Below are positions 7,997 through 15,744 of a DNA stretch of 64,000 nucleotides, piece by piece. Each line of letters opens with the position of its first letter. Within the stretch, counting starts at the first letter, position 1. This DNA is from Myxococcales bacterium (GTDB lineage Bacteria; Myxococcota_A; Polyangia; Nannocystales; Nannocystaceae). The notes below the pieces were generated by a model. It saw only the letters and a list, made by a program, of their open reading frames with translations, had not been told where the DNA came from and did no database searches. The position numbers and the translations under genes are program-made. The stretch is taken from NCBI GenBank assembly GCA_020633335.1, contig JACKDU010000006.1, forward strand, positions 124,001 to 188,000, read 5' to 3'.

Positions 7997-8848
7997 CTAG
8001 AAGCCGACGTCGCGGCAATCGCAGAGGTCGGGGTCGTCGCAGGCCGCGGGGGCGCTCGGCGAGCCGGCGGCGACCGAGACCGTGAAGAGGCGGCTCTCCT
8101 CCTGGACGTTGGCGTCGATCCGGCTCCAGATCTCGGCGCTCGTGTCCGCGCCCGCGGCGATCTCGGCGGTCTGGTCGTTGCTGAGGTAGGGGATCACGAT
8201 CGGCGCGTCGCCCTCGAAGTTGTTGCCGCCGAAGGCGAGGGGGCCGGCCTTGATGTCGATCGCCGGCTTGTAGACGCAGAGGGCGGGGTCGAACTTGGCG
8301 AAGACGTCGCTCGGGCACTCGGAGCCGGTCACGTCGCCGAACCAGAGCACGGCGGTCGCCTCGCAGGCGCCGCCCGGGCAGCGGAAGGCGTGGCGGTAGG
8401 CGAAGGCGTTGGTCTTGAGGCAGGGGTGCATGCAGGCCTCGAGGCGGATCGGGATCGCCTCGCCGGGCTTGACGGCCTTGGCGACGCAGGCCCGTCCGCG
8501 GAAGTAGGGGACCGTCGTCGGCCCGGGGTCGCCGTCGGGATCGCCGGGGGAGGTGCACTCCGGGCCGGTGTCGCAGGGGGCCGGCGCCGTCGTGCCGACG
8601 CCGCTGCTCTCGCCCGAGGACGCGCTCGCGCTGGCGCCCGAGGTCCCCTCGGTCGCGCTCGCGGTCGCCGTGACGGTCACCGACGCGGTCGCGCTCTCGC
8701 TCGCGCCGGTGGTCGGCGCCTCGGTCGTGACGTCGCTCGCGGAGTCGAGGGCGACGGTCACCATCTCGTACTTGTCGTGGCAGGCGGCGAGGACCAGGAG
8801 CGAGGCGACGAGCAGGGCGCGAGGTGAAGGCGAGCGGGCGATGAGCAT
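7997..8848 (-). CDS. Secreted Cys-containing lipoprotein with Ser/Thr/Ala linker
   Basis: A 283-residue predicted lipoprotein. The signal peptide ends at lipobox LAAC (Cys 23). Residues ~38-90 are a low-complexity Ser/Thr/Ala linker. The C-terminal domain (residues ~95-283) has about 13 Cys, in patterns such as CMHPCLKTNAFAYRHAFRC, and ends with DDPDLCDCRDVGF. No enzyme motif is visible. It converges on the VWA gene (18-base gap) and is driven by its own leaderless-type promoter. Confidence 0.75.
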   Translation of the reverse strand: MLIARSPSPRALLVASLLVLAACHDKYEMVTVALDSASDVTTEAPTTGASESATASVTVTATASATEGTSGASASASSGESSGVGTTAPAPCDTGPECTSPGDPDGDPGPTTVPYFRGRACVAKAVKPGEAIPIRLEACMHPCLKTNAFAYRHAFRCPGGACEATAVLWFGDVTGSECPSDVFAKFDPALCVYKPAIDIKAGPLAFGGNNFEGDAPIVIPYLSNDQTAEIAAGADTSAEIWSRIDANVQEESRLFTVSVAAGSPSAPAACDDPDLCDCRDVGF

Positions 8849-8854
8849 GGGCCG

Positions 8855-8884
8855 AGTGTAGGTCGCTGCGGCGTCGGGTGACAG
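8855..8884 (-). promoter_or_regulatory. Leaderless-type promoter CTGTCA-N18-TACACT
   Basis: On the minus strand, CTGTCA (8884-8879) and TACACT (8860-8855) have an 18-base spacer, and ATG 8848 follows after six bases. Confidence 0.5.
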
Positions 8885-9036
8885 CGGGCGCGAGGCCTCA
8901 CGGCGCTCGGATCACTGATGGTGCGCGAGCCCTCGCGCGGGCGGTCGCCCGGCTGGGTGCGCGCCGGCGCGCCGCCGTCTGCGGGCGCCGACACGGCGAC
9001 GATGGCAGACATCGACGGCGATGTCGGCGGGCGAAA

Positions 9037-9052
9037 ATGTCCTTGGGGACAT
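9037..9052. repeat. Inverted repeat ATGTCC-N4-GGACAT upstream of the TSP/MopE gene
   Basis: Perfect 6-bp arms with spacer TTGG, about 13 bases upstream of the -35 box of the following gene. The position suits an operator, but it may instead be one of a dispersed repeat family. Confidence 0.45.
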
Positions 9053-9064
9053 GAGAGATGTGGA

Positions 9065-9094
9065 TTGTGGTCGGGCGCCCTCTACCCCTACCCT
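9065..9094 (+). promoter_or_regulatory. Leaderless-type promoter TTGTGG-N18-TACCCT
   Basis: TTGTGG (9065-9070) and TACCCT (9089-9094) have an 18-base spacer; ATG 9102 begins seven bases later. The ATGTCC inverted repeat lies immediately upstream. Confidence 0.5.
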
Positions 9095-9101
9095 GAGGGT
9101 C

Positions 9102-11216
9102 ATGGACAAGCGCGTATCTTTCTTGGTGGGTCTGGGGACGCTCCTGGCGCTGGCGCCGGCGTGTGGATCGAACTGTCTCGACGACGGCCTCGCGTGGTCG
9201 CAGAGCCTCGAGCAGTGCAACAACGCGTCGGCGACCGACTCGAACAGCGACACCGACGCGACCACGTCGACGACGTCCACAAGCGACGCGACGGCGACGA
9301 CGTCCGCGTCGGCGACGGCGACGATGAGCGGCACGGACTCGGCGACCGAGTCGACGGGGGCGCCGACCCAGTACTGCCTCGACGCCGACATGGACGGCCA
9401 GGGTGACCCGACGATGTGCGTCCCCTCGGGCGGCGACATCCCCCCGGGCTACGTGCCCAACGGCGACGACTGCGACGACAGCGATCCCTTTACCTTCACC
9501 GGCGCCGCTGAGATCGAGGATCCGCTCGCGTGCATGACCGACGCCGACGACGACGGCTGGGGCGAGCCCAACCCGAAGCCCGGCGTGGTCCCGGGCACCG
9601 ACTGCGATGACAACAACCCCTACGCCTTCCCGGGGGCGGCCGAGATCGAGGATCCCGACGCCTGCATGGAGGACGAGGACGACGACGGCTGGGGTGACGT
9701 CGATCCGCCGCCCGGGGTGACGCCGGGGACCGACTGCGTCGACACCGACGCCAACACCTACCCGGGCGCCGCCGAGAACGACGACCCGCAGGCCTGCATG
9801 ACCGACGCCGACGGCGACGGCCACGGCGACTCGATGCCGCCGCCCGGCTCGGTGCCGGGGACCGACTGCGATGACTCGGACCCGAACACCTTCCCGGGCG
9901 CCGCCCCCAACGACGACCCCGACGCCTGCATGAAGGACGCCGACGGCGACGATTGGGGCGACGACAACCCGCCGCCCGGGGTCGAGCCGGGGACCGACTG
10001 CGATGACTCGGAGGAGCACACCTTCCCGGGCGCCGCCGAGAACGAGGTGCCGCCGGGCGAGTGCATGCGCGACGTCGACGACGACGGCTGGGGCGACGAC
10101 AACCCGCCGCCGAGCGTCACCCCGGGGAGCGACTGCAACGACACCGACGCGCTGGTCTTCGAGATGTGCGCCGACTGCACGCCGGACGAGAAGTTCTGCA
10201 TGGGGGACGAGCTCCACCTCTGCAACATGAACGGCACCGGCTCGAAGCTCGAGGAGGTCTGCGAGTTCGGCTGCGACATGGACGGTCAGAAGTGCTGGGA
10301 GGAGCTGACGGTCGACGCCGGCGAGTCGATCTGCATCGACATGGGCGCGATGGCCCAGCTCCAGGCGGTGGCGATGGGCGGCGACGGCAACTACACCTGG
10401 GACTGGACGCCGCCGGACACCCTCGACAACCCGTCGATCGACAACCCGGTCGCGACCCCGGCGAACGCGACCACCTACACGGTCACGGTCACCGACGGCC
10501 TCAACGGGATGGCCAGCGACAAGGTCTCGGTCTTCATCAAGGACGCGTCGCTCGCCCTCAGCGACGTCGAGTGCAAGATCACCAACTTCGCGTGGGGCGG
10601 GGCGCCCTCCGTCAACTGGAACTGGAACCCGAACCTCACGGAGCTCTGCCAGCTCAACAACTCGACCCCGACCGCCCGCTTCTGCGGCTGGTCGCTCGAC
10701 AACGCCAACCTCCAGGGCCACTTCCAGGTCAAGACGACCTCGGACGACGACTACGTCGGCTTCCTCTGGGGCATCCAGCCCTTCGATCAGATGACCGAGG
10801 AGCCGAAGCAGTTCTACTTCATGTCGTGGAAGCAGGCGAACCAGCTCGGCTTCTGCCCGGGCGCGCCGCAGTCCGGTCAGGCGGGGATCCTGGTCAAGCG
10901 GATCGACGTCAAGGATCCGATGAACGCGCCGCTCACCTGCGCCGACTTCCACGACCCCAACGACACCGCGAACTCGGTGGTGTTGGCGACCCCGGCGCAG
11001 TTCACCCAGGCGGGCTGGCTCGACAACGTCCCCTACACCTTCGACCTCACCCACACGCCGACGGACTTCACCCTCAAGGTCATCAACGACAACAACATGC
11101 AGACGGTCGCCGAGAAGACCTTCATGGACAACACCTATCCGAACGGACAGGTCGGGTTCTACGCGTACTCGCAGCAGAACGCCTGCTTCTCCAACTTCAA
11201 GACCAGCTGCCTCTAG
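9102..11216 (+). CDS. Lipoprotein with MopE-type metal-binding repeats and a thrombospondin C-terminal-like domain
   Basis: A 704-residue predicted lipoprotein with lipobox APAC (Cys 21). Residues 41-90 are a Ser/Thr/Asp/Ala linker. Residues ~92-353 contain six repeats of roughly 36-45 residues with the pattern DxDGxG, PPPGxxPGTDCDDxDPxTFPGAAE, which matches the putative metal-binding motif family named after MopE and resembles Ca-binding thrombospondin type 3 repeats. Residues ~410-485 look like an Ig/PKD-type beta domain. Residues ~515-704 match the thrombospondin C-terminal fold in order of features: DDDYVGFLWG, FYFMSWKQA, GWLDNVPYTFDL, GQVGFYAYSQ and a final Cys-containing strand. A Ca-dependent extracellular adhesion or matrix role is likely by family but not shown. 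Confidence 0.8.
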   Translation: MDKRVSFLVGLGTLLALAPACGSNCLDDGLAWSQSLEQCNNASATDSNSDTDATTSTTSTSDATATTSASATATMSGTDSATESTGAPTQYCLDADMDGQGDPTMCVPSGGDIPPGYVPNGDDCDDSDPFTFTGAAEIEDPLACMTDADDDGWGEPNPKPGVVPGTDCDDNNPYAFPGAAEIEDPDACMEDEDDDGWGDVDPPPGVTPGTDCVDTDANTYPGAAENDDPQACMTDADGDGHGDSMPPPGSVPGTDCDDSDPNTFPGAAPNDDPDACMKDADGDDWGDDNPPPGVEPGTDCDDSEEHTFPGAAENEVPPGECMRDVDDDGWGDDNPPPSVTPGSDCNDTDALVFEMCADCTPDEKFCMGDELHLCNMNGTGSKLEEVCEFGCDMDGQKCWEELTVDAGESICIDMGAMAQLQAVAMGGDGNYTWDWTPPDTLDNPSIDNPVATPANATTYTVTVTDGLNGMASDKVSVFIKDASLALSDVECKITNFAWGGAPSVNWNWNPNLTELCQLNNSTPTARFCGWSLDNANLQGHFQVKTTSDDDYVGFLWGIQPFDQMTEEPKQFYFMSWKQANQLGFCPGAPQSGQAGILVKRIDVKDPMNAPLTCADFHDPNDTANSVVLATPAQFTQAGWLDNVPYTFDLTHTPTDFTLKVINDNNMQTVAEKTFMDNTYPNGQVGFYAYSQQNACFSNFKTSCL
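9375..10160 (+). repeat. Six tandem coding repeats (Asp-rich metal-binding units)
   Basis: Imperfect direct repeats of about 108-135 bases inside the gene. Each encodes a DxDGxG turn, a Pro-rich connector and a conserved GTDCDD block. They are conserved at protein level with moderate DNA divergence. Confidence 0.75.
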
Positions 11217-11240
11217 CGGCTGGACGCCCCGCGGGGCGGA

Positions 11241-11274
11241 CGACGGGCGGCGACCTCCGGGGCGCCGCCCGTCG
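11241..11274. terminator. Strong hairpin between convergent genes
   Basis: Perfect 12-bp arms (CGACGGGCGGCG and its complement) with a 10-base loop, between the convergent stops at 11216 and 11312. There is no T-tract; it probably works as a bidirectional transcription barrier or mRNA 3' end. Confidence 0.45.
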
Positions 11275-11311
11275 GCGCGTCCGGGGCGCTGCGCGGGTCC
11301 CTGTCGGCGTA

Positions 11312-13513
11312 CTAGCCGGCCTTGGCCGGGCCGCTCTTGACGCTCGCCCAGCGGACCACGCAGTTGCGGCCGTTCTTCTTGCAGTAGTAGAGCGACTGGT
11401 CGGCGCGCTCGATCAGCTCGGAGCGGCTCGCCGAGTCGCTCGGGTACTCGGCGATCCCCATCGAGATCGTGATCTTGAAGGGGCCCTTGTCCGAGGTCAT
11501 CGTCTGGGCGCCGATCTCCTCGCGGAGCTTGTTGGCGAAGACCTCCGCGCCCTTGCCGTCGGTGTCGGGGAGGACCAGCACAAACTCCTCGCCGCCGTAG
11601 CGGGCGACGATGTCGACCTTGCGGGCGCGGCCGGCGAAGATCGCCGCGACCCGCTTGAGGACCGCGTCGCCGACCGGGTGGCCGTAGGTGTCGTTGATCT
11701 TCTTGAAGTGATCGATGTCGGTGAGGATCACCGCGAGCTTGCCGCCGCGGCGCTCGGCGAGCGCGTGGAGGCTGGCGAAGCGCTCCTGGAAGGCGCGGTG
11801 GTTGGTCAGGCCGGTGAGGCCGTCGGTGGTCGCCCGCTCCTCCATCGACGAGTACATCCGGGCGTTCTGGAGCGAGACCGCGACCTGGTAGGAGATCACC
11901 CGCAGCATCTCGCGGGCCTCGCGGGGGAAGGCGCCCTCGCGGGCTGAGGCGAGGGTGATCGCCCCGAGGATCTGCTCGCCGTGGACCAGCGGCAGCACCA
12001 GGAGGGAGCGCGCGCGGCTGAGGCGGGTGCGCGGCGTGAAGATCACCGCCTCGCCCTCGACCTTGTCGTCGCGGGCCGGCATCGGGTGGCGGTTCTTGAC
12101 CGCGATCGCCACCAGCCCCATCCCGTCCTCGAAGACCAGGCCGCCCAGGCGCTCGGCGATGTCGGCCCAGGCGCGGCCGTTCTCGGGGTCGTCGGCGCCC
12201 GGGCTGTGGATCGCCAGCACCTTGTGGTGGTGGGCGTGGGGGTCGTAGGACGAGATCACCGCGAGGTCGAAGGCGCGGATCGCCTGGAGCGCGGCGAAGG
12301 TCTTGGCGTAGACGTCGTCGAGGGTGAGCGCGGCCCCGAGGAGCTCGCTCGCCCGGTAGAACTGCTCCTGCTCGTAGCGGCTCCGCTCGAGGTTGGCGAA
12401 GACCCGCTCGTGATCGACGAGGCGGCCGATCTGCTGGGCGGCGTCGGCGAGCGTCGCCTCGTCGGCCTCGTCGAAGGGGCGCTCGTCGTTGCGATCGGCG
12501 CAGAGGATCCCGCGGAGCTGATCGCCGTCGACGATCGGCAGCGCGCAGAGGTCGGTGATCGCCACCGGCGCGCGGTAGTAGGGCGGGAGGCGCTTGCCCT
12601 GGAGGCCCTTGAGGCGGAGCGGCCGGGGATCGCGGAGCATCCCGGAGAGGACGCCGGCGCTCTCGAGCTCGGGCTCCTCCACCAGCTCGTCGCTCGCGCT
12701 GGCGATCGCCTCGAGCGCGAGGCCCGAGGGCGCGTCGTCGCAGCGCCAGAGGATCGCGCAGGTGTGGAGGCCGAGCGCCTGCCGGAGGAGCGCGACCTGG
12801 TGGCGCTGGTGCTCCTGGATCGTCTCGACCGCGCCCTGGGCCATCATCAGCTCCTCCTCGTCGCGGCGGGGGCGGCTGGCGAGCGGCGCCTCGGAGGCGA
12901 CCAGGCGGAAGTTGCGGGCCTCGCGGCGCATCCGGGCGATCTCGGCGTCGACCGTCCGGTGGTGCTCGCCGCGGAGGCGGCGGACCAGGCCGCCGAGGAT
13001 CAGGAGGTTGCCGGCGGCGAAGAAGCCGATGAAGGTCAGGTGGTAGGCGACGACCGCGAGCGCCCGCCCCGGGGCGTGGGCGTAGCCGGTGATCACCTCG
13101 AGGGCGACGAAGGCCGCCAGCCACGTCAGGGCGATCCGCCGCTTGCGGTGGGTGATCGTCAGGAAGGCGACGAGCGCGTAGACCAGCGGATAGAGGAAGG
13201 AGCGCGGCCCGCCGGTCATCGAGACCAGGAGGTAGACCGCGGTGATCAGGAGGAGGCCGAGCTCGAGCTCGCGGGCCGAGCGGGCGCGGGCGCTCTCGCG
13301 GAGGGCCGGGAAGATCGCCCGGTGGAGCGCGCGGAGGAGGGTGCCGGCGTAGACCGCGAGGATCACTGCGAGGACGATCCCGGCGCGGCGCGGGCCGCCG
13401 GCGGCGAGGATCACCCAGACGCCGCCGATCACCAGGAGCCCCCAGTAGTGGGCGCCGCGGGTGCGGATCGCGTAGAGGGCGCGGGCGCCCGCGTGGCTGA
13501 CGTTGCCGCTCAT
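11312..13513 (-). CDS. Membrane diguanylate cyclase with two GAF-like domains
   Basis: A 733-residue protein. The N-terminal ~190 residues hold about six hydrophobic helices. Two GAF-like sensor regions follow (about residues 235-365 and 385-550), then a C-terminal GGDEF domain that makes cyclic di-GMP from two GTP. The active-site motif is GGEEF at 640-644 (preceded by RY), and the inhibitory I-site RKVD (R631, D634) lies at the normal distance, so product inhibition is expected. The ATTDGLTGLTNHRAF and DIDHFKKINDTYGH signatures are intact, so it is probably active. Its ATG overlaps the stop of the upstream FtsB-like gene by 4 bases, implying translational coupling. Confidence 0.9.
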   Translation of the reverse strand: MSGNVSHAGARALYAIRTRGAHYWGLLVIGGVWVILAAGGPRRAGIVLAVILAVYAGTLLRALHRAIFPALRESARARSARELELGLLLITAVYLLVSMTGGPRSFLYPLVYALVAFLTITHRKRRIALTWLAAFVALEVITGYAHAPGRALAVVAYHLTFIGFFAAGNLLILGGLVRRLRGEHHRTVDAEIARMRREARNFRLVASEAPLASRPRRDEEELMMAQGAVETIQEHQRHQVALLRQALGLHTCAILWRCDDAPSGLALEAIASASDELVEEPELESAGVLSGMLRDPRPLRLKGLQGKRLPPYYRAPVAITDLCALPIVDGDQLRGILCADRNDERPFDEADEATLADAAQQIGRLVDHERVFANLERSRYEQEQFYRASELLGAALTLDDVYAKTFAALQAIRAFDLAVISSYDPHAHHHKVLAIHSPGADDPENGRAWADIAERLGGLVFEDGMGLVAIAVKNRHPMPARDDKVEGEAVIFTPRTRLSRARSLLVLPLVHGEQILGAITLASAREGAFPREAREMLRVISYQVAVSLQNARMYSSMEERATTDGLTGLTNHRAFQERFASLHALAERRGGKLAVILTDIDHFKKINDTYGHPVGDAVLKRVAAIFAGRARKVDIVARYGGEEFVLVLPDTDGKGAEVFANKLREEIGAQTMTSDKGPFKITISMGIAEYPSDSASRSELIERADQSLYYCKKNGRNCVVRWASVKSGPAKAG

Positions 13514-13794
13514 CGGCGGGTCACCTCGAAGACGACCTCGCCCGGTCGGATCAGGTTGAGGTCCTCGCGGGCGATCCGGGCGACCTCCGCGGGATCGCGG
13601 CGGAGGGCGCCGACCTCGGCGCGGATCACCTCGATCTCGCGGCGGAGGCGGGCGTTGCTCCGCTCCAGCGCCTCATGCTCCCGCTCGATCCGGTCGAGGT
13701 CCTCGGCGCCGGCGCTGCGGTAGACCTGCTGCGGGCAGGTCGCGACCGCGAAGGCCAGGAGGCCCGCGAGGAGGATCCGGTTCAGCCAGTGCAT
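13510..13794 (-). CDS. FtsB/DivIC-like septum formation initiator
   Basis: A 94-residue bitopic protein with one N-terminal hydrophobic helix (NRILLAGLLAFAVAT), a coiled coil (residues ~30-65, rich in Glu/Arg/Leu) and a C-terminal ARIAREDLNLIRPGEVVFEV segment. This is the classic FtsB/DivIC layout; the REDLxLxxPGE signature is characteristic. FtsB bridges FtsL and FtsQ in the divisome. The 4-base overlap with the diguanylate cyclase downstream is unusual and may link division to c-di-GMP signalling. A promoter with normal spacing lies 12 bases upstream. Confidence 0.85.
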   Translation of the reverse strand: MHWLNRILLAGLLAFAVATCPQQVYRSAGAEDLDRIEREHEALERSNARLRREIEVIRAEVGALRRDPAEVARIAREDLNLIRPGEVVFEVTRR

Positions 13795-13806
13795 GGCGGC
13801 GCCCCC

Positions 13807-13835
13807 AAGCTACTGGCGAGGCCCGCCGGGACCAA
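13807..13835 (-). promoter_or_regulatory. Promoter TTGGTC-N17-TAGCTT for the ftsB-like/cyclase pair
   Basis: On the minus strand, TTGGTC (13835-13830) and TAGCTT (13812-13807) have a 17-base spacer. The -10 ends 12 bases before the ATG, so the leader would be only a few bases long. Confidence 0.5.
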
Positions 13836-13983
13836 GAAAGCGACGGATCGCCTGAGAGCGCCAGGGCGCCGCCAGATGCCGCGAATTCGCGTTATTTCGC
13901 CCTTCGAGGGCGGATGCGCGATCGTCGCAAATCGCCGCAGGCGCGCGTCGCCGCGCCATCGCGTGGTCGCGCCAGGTCGGCCC

Positions 13984-14412
13984 TCAGCTCTTGCTGAGGA
14001 TGCCCATCTTCTTGATCCCGCAGGTCCGGGCGAGGTCCATCACCTGGACCAGGCGCTCGTGGCGGGTGTTCTTGTCGGCCTTGATGTTGATCGTCACGCC
14101 CTCCTCGCTCCCCTCCTGGGAGCGGCAGAGGCGGAGCTCGAGCTCGCGGTCGTCGACCACCACCCGGTCGATCTCGATCTGGCCGTCCTCCGAGATCTTG
14201 ACGACGACCGCGTTCTGCTCGGTCGCCGGCTCCTGGGTCTTGGCCTTCGGGAGCTGGACCTTGAAGGCCGACTCGTTGCGGAAGGACGCCGTGAGGAGGA
14301 AGAAGATCAGGAGCTGGAAGGTGACGTCGATGAGCGGCGTGAGATCGACGACGGCCCCGCCCGCGCCGCCGCGGCGGACCCGGAGGCCGCGGGCGTCGCT
14401 GCGGAACTTCAT
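13984..14412 (-). CDS. ExbD/TolR-family energy-transducing protein
   Basis: A 142-residue protein with a short cytoplasmic basic N-terminus, one membrane helix with the family signature VDLTPLIDVTFQLLIFFLL (proton-path Asp D29 present) and a periplasmic domain (VKISEDGQIEIDRVVVDD). ExbD/TolR works with ExbB/TolQ in a proton-driven inner-membrane motor that energises outer-membrane processes through TonB or TolA/Pal. The ATG overlaps the stop of the upstream exbB-like gene by 4 bases. No tonB, tolA or tolB lies beside it, so the partner is not evident. It differs clearly from the two TolR-like genes near 61 kb. Confidence 0.88.
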   Translation of the reverse strand: MKFRSDARGLRVRRGGAGGAVVDLTPLIDVTFQLLIFFLLTASFRNESAFKVQLPKAKTQEPATEQNAVVVKISEDGQIEIDRVVVDDRELELRLCRSQEGSEEGVTINIKADKNTRHERLVQVMDLARTCGIKKMGILSKS

Positions 14413-15065
14413 CCGTCGGCCTCGACCTTGCCGGCGCTCCGCCGCCGATCCTCGAGGAGGTTGACGATCCCCATCGCGTCCTCCTCCATCTCGAGCACCA
14501 GCGAGTTGTTGCGGCCCTGGAGGTAGCGGTAGAGGAGGAGCATCGGGATCGCCACGGTGAGGCCGTAGGCGGTGGTGATCAGCGCCTGCCAGATCCCCTG
14601 GGCGAAGGAGTCGGGGCCGACCGTGCCGGCGGCGTAGGCCGAGACGAACTCGCGGAAGACCTGGATCATGCCGACGACGGTGCCGAGGAGCCCGAGGAGC
14701 GGGGTGATGGTGGCGATCGTCCCGACGATCTCGACGTTGCGGTCCATGTGGGCGACCTCGCGGGCGCCGACCTCCTCGACCGCCTCCTTGATGTCGCTCC
14801 GCTTCGCTTCGTGCTCGTAGGTACGGAGCGCGCCGGCCATCACCTGGGCGATGCTCGAGCCGTTCTCCTCGCAGAGGAGGAGCGCCTCGGAGGTCTTGCC
14901 CTTGGCGACCAGCGCCCGGATGCGCTCGACGAAGGCGCGGGGGAGGACCCGGGAGCGCTGGAGCGACCAGAGGCGCTCGAGAAAGACCCCGACGCCGACG
15001 ATCGACGCCGCCAGGATCGCCCACATGAGGGGGCCGCCTTGCTGGAAAAGCTCGGTGATGTCCAT
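14409..15065 (-). CDS. ExbB/TolQ-family proton channel protein
   Basis: A 218-residue protein starting MDITELFQQGG. It has three membrane helices (about residues 15-35, 110-135 and 155-180) and the hallmark segment TPLLGLLGTVVGMIQVF in the second. Residues 45-105 form the cytoplasmic helical loop. It pairs with the following ExbD/TolR gene through a 4-base overlap. The start was chosen at the first Met that gives the normal ExbB N-terminus; upstream in-frame sequence is not ExbB-like. Confidence 0.9.
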   Translation of the reverse strand: MDITELFQQGGPLMWAILAASIVGVGVFLERLWSLQRSRVLPRAFVERIRALVAKGKTSEALLLCEENGSSIAQVMAGALRTYEHEAKRSDIKEAVEEVGAREVAHMDRNVEIVGTIATITPLLGLLGTVVGMIQVFREFVSAYAAGTVGPDSFAQGIWQALITTAYGLTVAIPMLLLYRYLQGRNNSLVLEMEEDAMGIVNLLEDRRRSAGKVEADG

Positions 15066-15279
15066 GGTCGGCTCGCGGCGCGTAAGCATGCGCCGGCGCT
15101 CCCACCCCGTGCAAGGTCGCCCCCTGAATGTCGACGGAGCGCGGCGTGAGCGCATCAGCGAGGTCAGGGCTCGGCCAGCGCAGCCCAGGCGCCAGGCGCT
15201 CGGCGGGAGAGCTGGCGCGTCGCGGCCAAGCGAGCCCGGGGCCTCCTCCGCGGCCCTGGGCGCGATCGCAAAAAGATGC

Positions 15280-15306
15280 TTGACGGTCGCTTGGGTGGCT
15301 GATAGT
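15280..15306 (+). promoter_or_regulatory. Probable tRNA promoter TTGACG...GATAGT
   Basis: A near-consensus -35 TTGACG (15280-15285) and -10 GATAGT (15301-15306) lie about 45 bases upstream of the tRNA. The spacer is 15 bases (17 if TAGTAA is taken as the -10). Confidence 0.5.
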
Positions 15307-15350
15307 AAGCCGTCCCTCGCCGCCGCCGCATGGCGTCGGTCGAGGACCCA

Positions 15351-15423
15351 GGGGGTATAGCTCAGCTGGGAGAGCGTCGCGCTGGCAGCGCGAAGGTCAA
15401 GGGTTCGATCCCCTTTACCTCCA
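15351..15423 (+). tRNA. tRNA-Ala (anticodon GGC)
   Basis: A complete 73-nt cloverleaf. The acceptor stem GGGGGTA/TACCTCC contains the G3-U70 wobble pair that is the alanine identity element. The D arm is GCTCAGCTGGGAGAGC, the anticodon stem TCGCG/CGCGA has loop CTGGCAG with anticodon GGC, the T arm is AAGGG-TTCGATC-CCCTT, and the discriminator is A. The 3' CCA is not encoded (ACAA follows). A strong terminator begins 11 bases downstream, so it is a single-tRNA unit. Confidence 0.96.
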
Positions 15424-15433
15424 CAAACAAGGC

Positions 15434-15470
15434 GAGGGCAGGTCCAGGAGGACCTGCCCTCTCGCTTTTT
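15434..15470 (+). terminator. Intrinsic terminator after tRNA-Ala
   Basis: A perfect 12-bp stem (15434-15445 with 15450-15461), tetraloop AGGA and a T5 run at 15466-15470. It is the only canonical rho-independent terminator I found in the window. Confidence 0.93.
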
Positions 15471-15607
15471 CAGGCCCGCTACCGCGGAGTTTCTCAGCGA
15501 GATCGGCCCGCGACTTTCGGCGGCGACGGTCGCCCGGCCGCCGGCTTGCGGACCCCCCGCGATCACCCGCGCGCACCCGCGTCGATCGGTGCACGCGCCT
15601 CGAAAGG

Positions 15608-15631
15608 GATCGATCGGTCAGGTGATCGATC
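15608..15631. repeat. Paired GATCGATC palindromes upstream of fabH
   Basis: Two copies of the 8-bp palindrome GATCGATC (15608-15615 and 15624-15631), spaced by eight bases, in the ~270-base region between the tRNA terminator and fabH. They could form an operator, but GATC-rich words are common here. Confidence 0.25.
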
Positions 15632-15744
15632 GAGTGCGTAGCGACCTTCACACTCGTCATGGGTGGGGCGTCTGCGGGTCCGCGCGCCGGGCTCGTCCTT
15701 GGCTCTTGTCGGCGTCGCCAGACCTCCGCTACTCACCGGAGACC

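Noticed and set aside
9375..10160. Regular repeats that might be a CRISPR array
   Set aside because: Units are in frame, encode a known metal-binding repeat and have no constant repeat/variable spacer structure.
8898..13124. Very long minus-strand open frame (over 1400 codons) across the MopE/TSP gene and the GGDEF gene
   Set aside because: It is antisense or out of frame to two genes with clear domains and is nearly all Arg/Pro/Gly/Ala, the usual shadow in high-GC DNA where stop codons are rare.
15066..15350. Upstream extension of the ExbB gene toward the tRNA
   Set aside because: The extra residues do not resemble ExbB, and the frame crosses the tRNA and its promoter.
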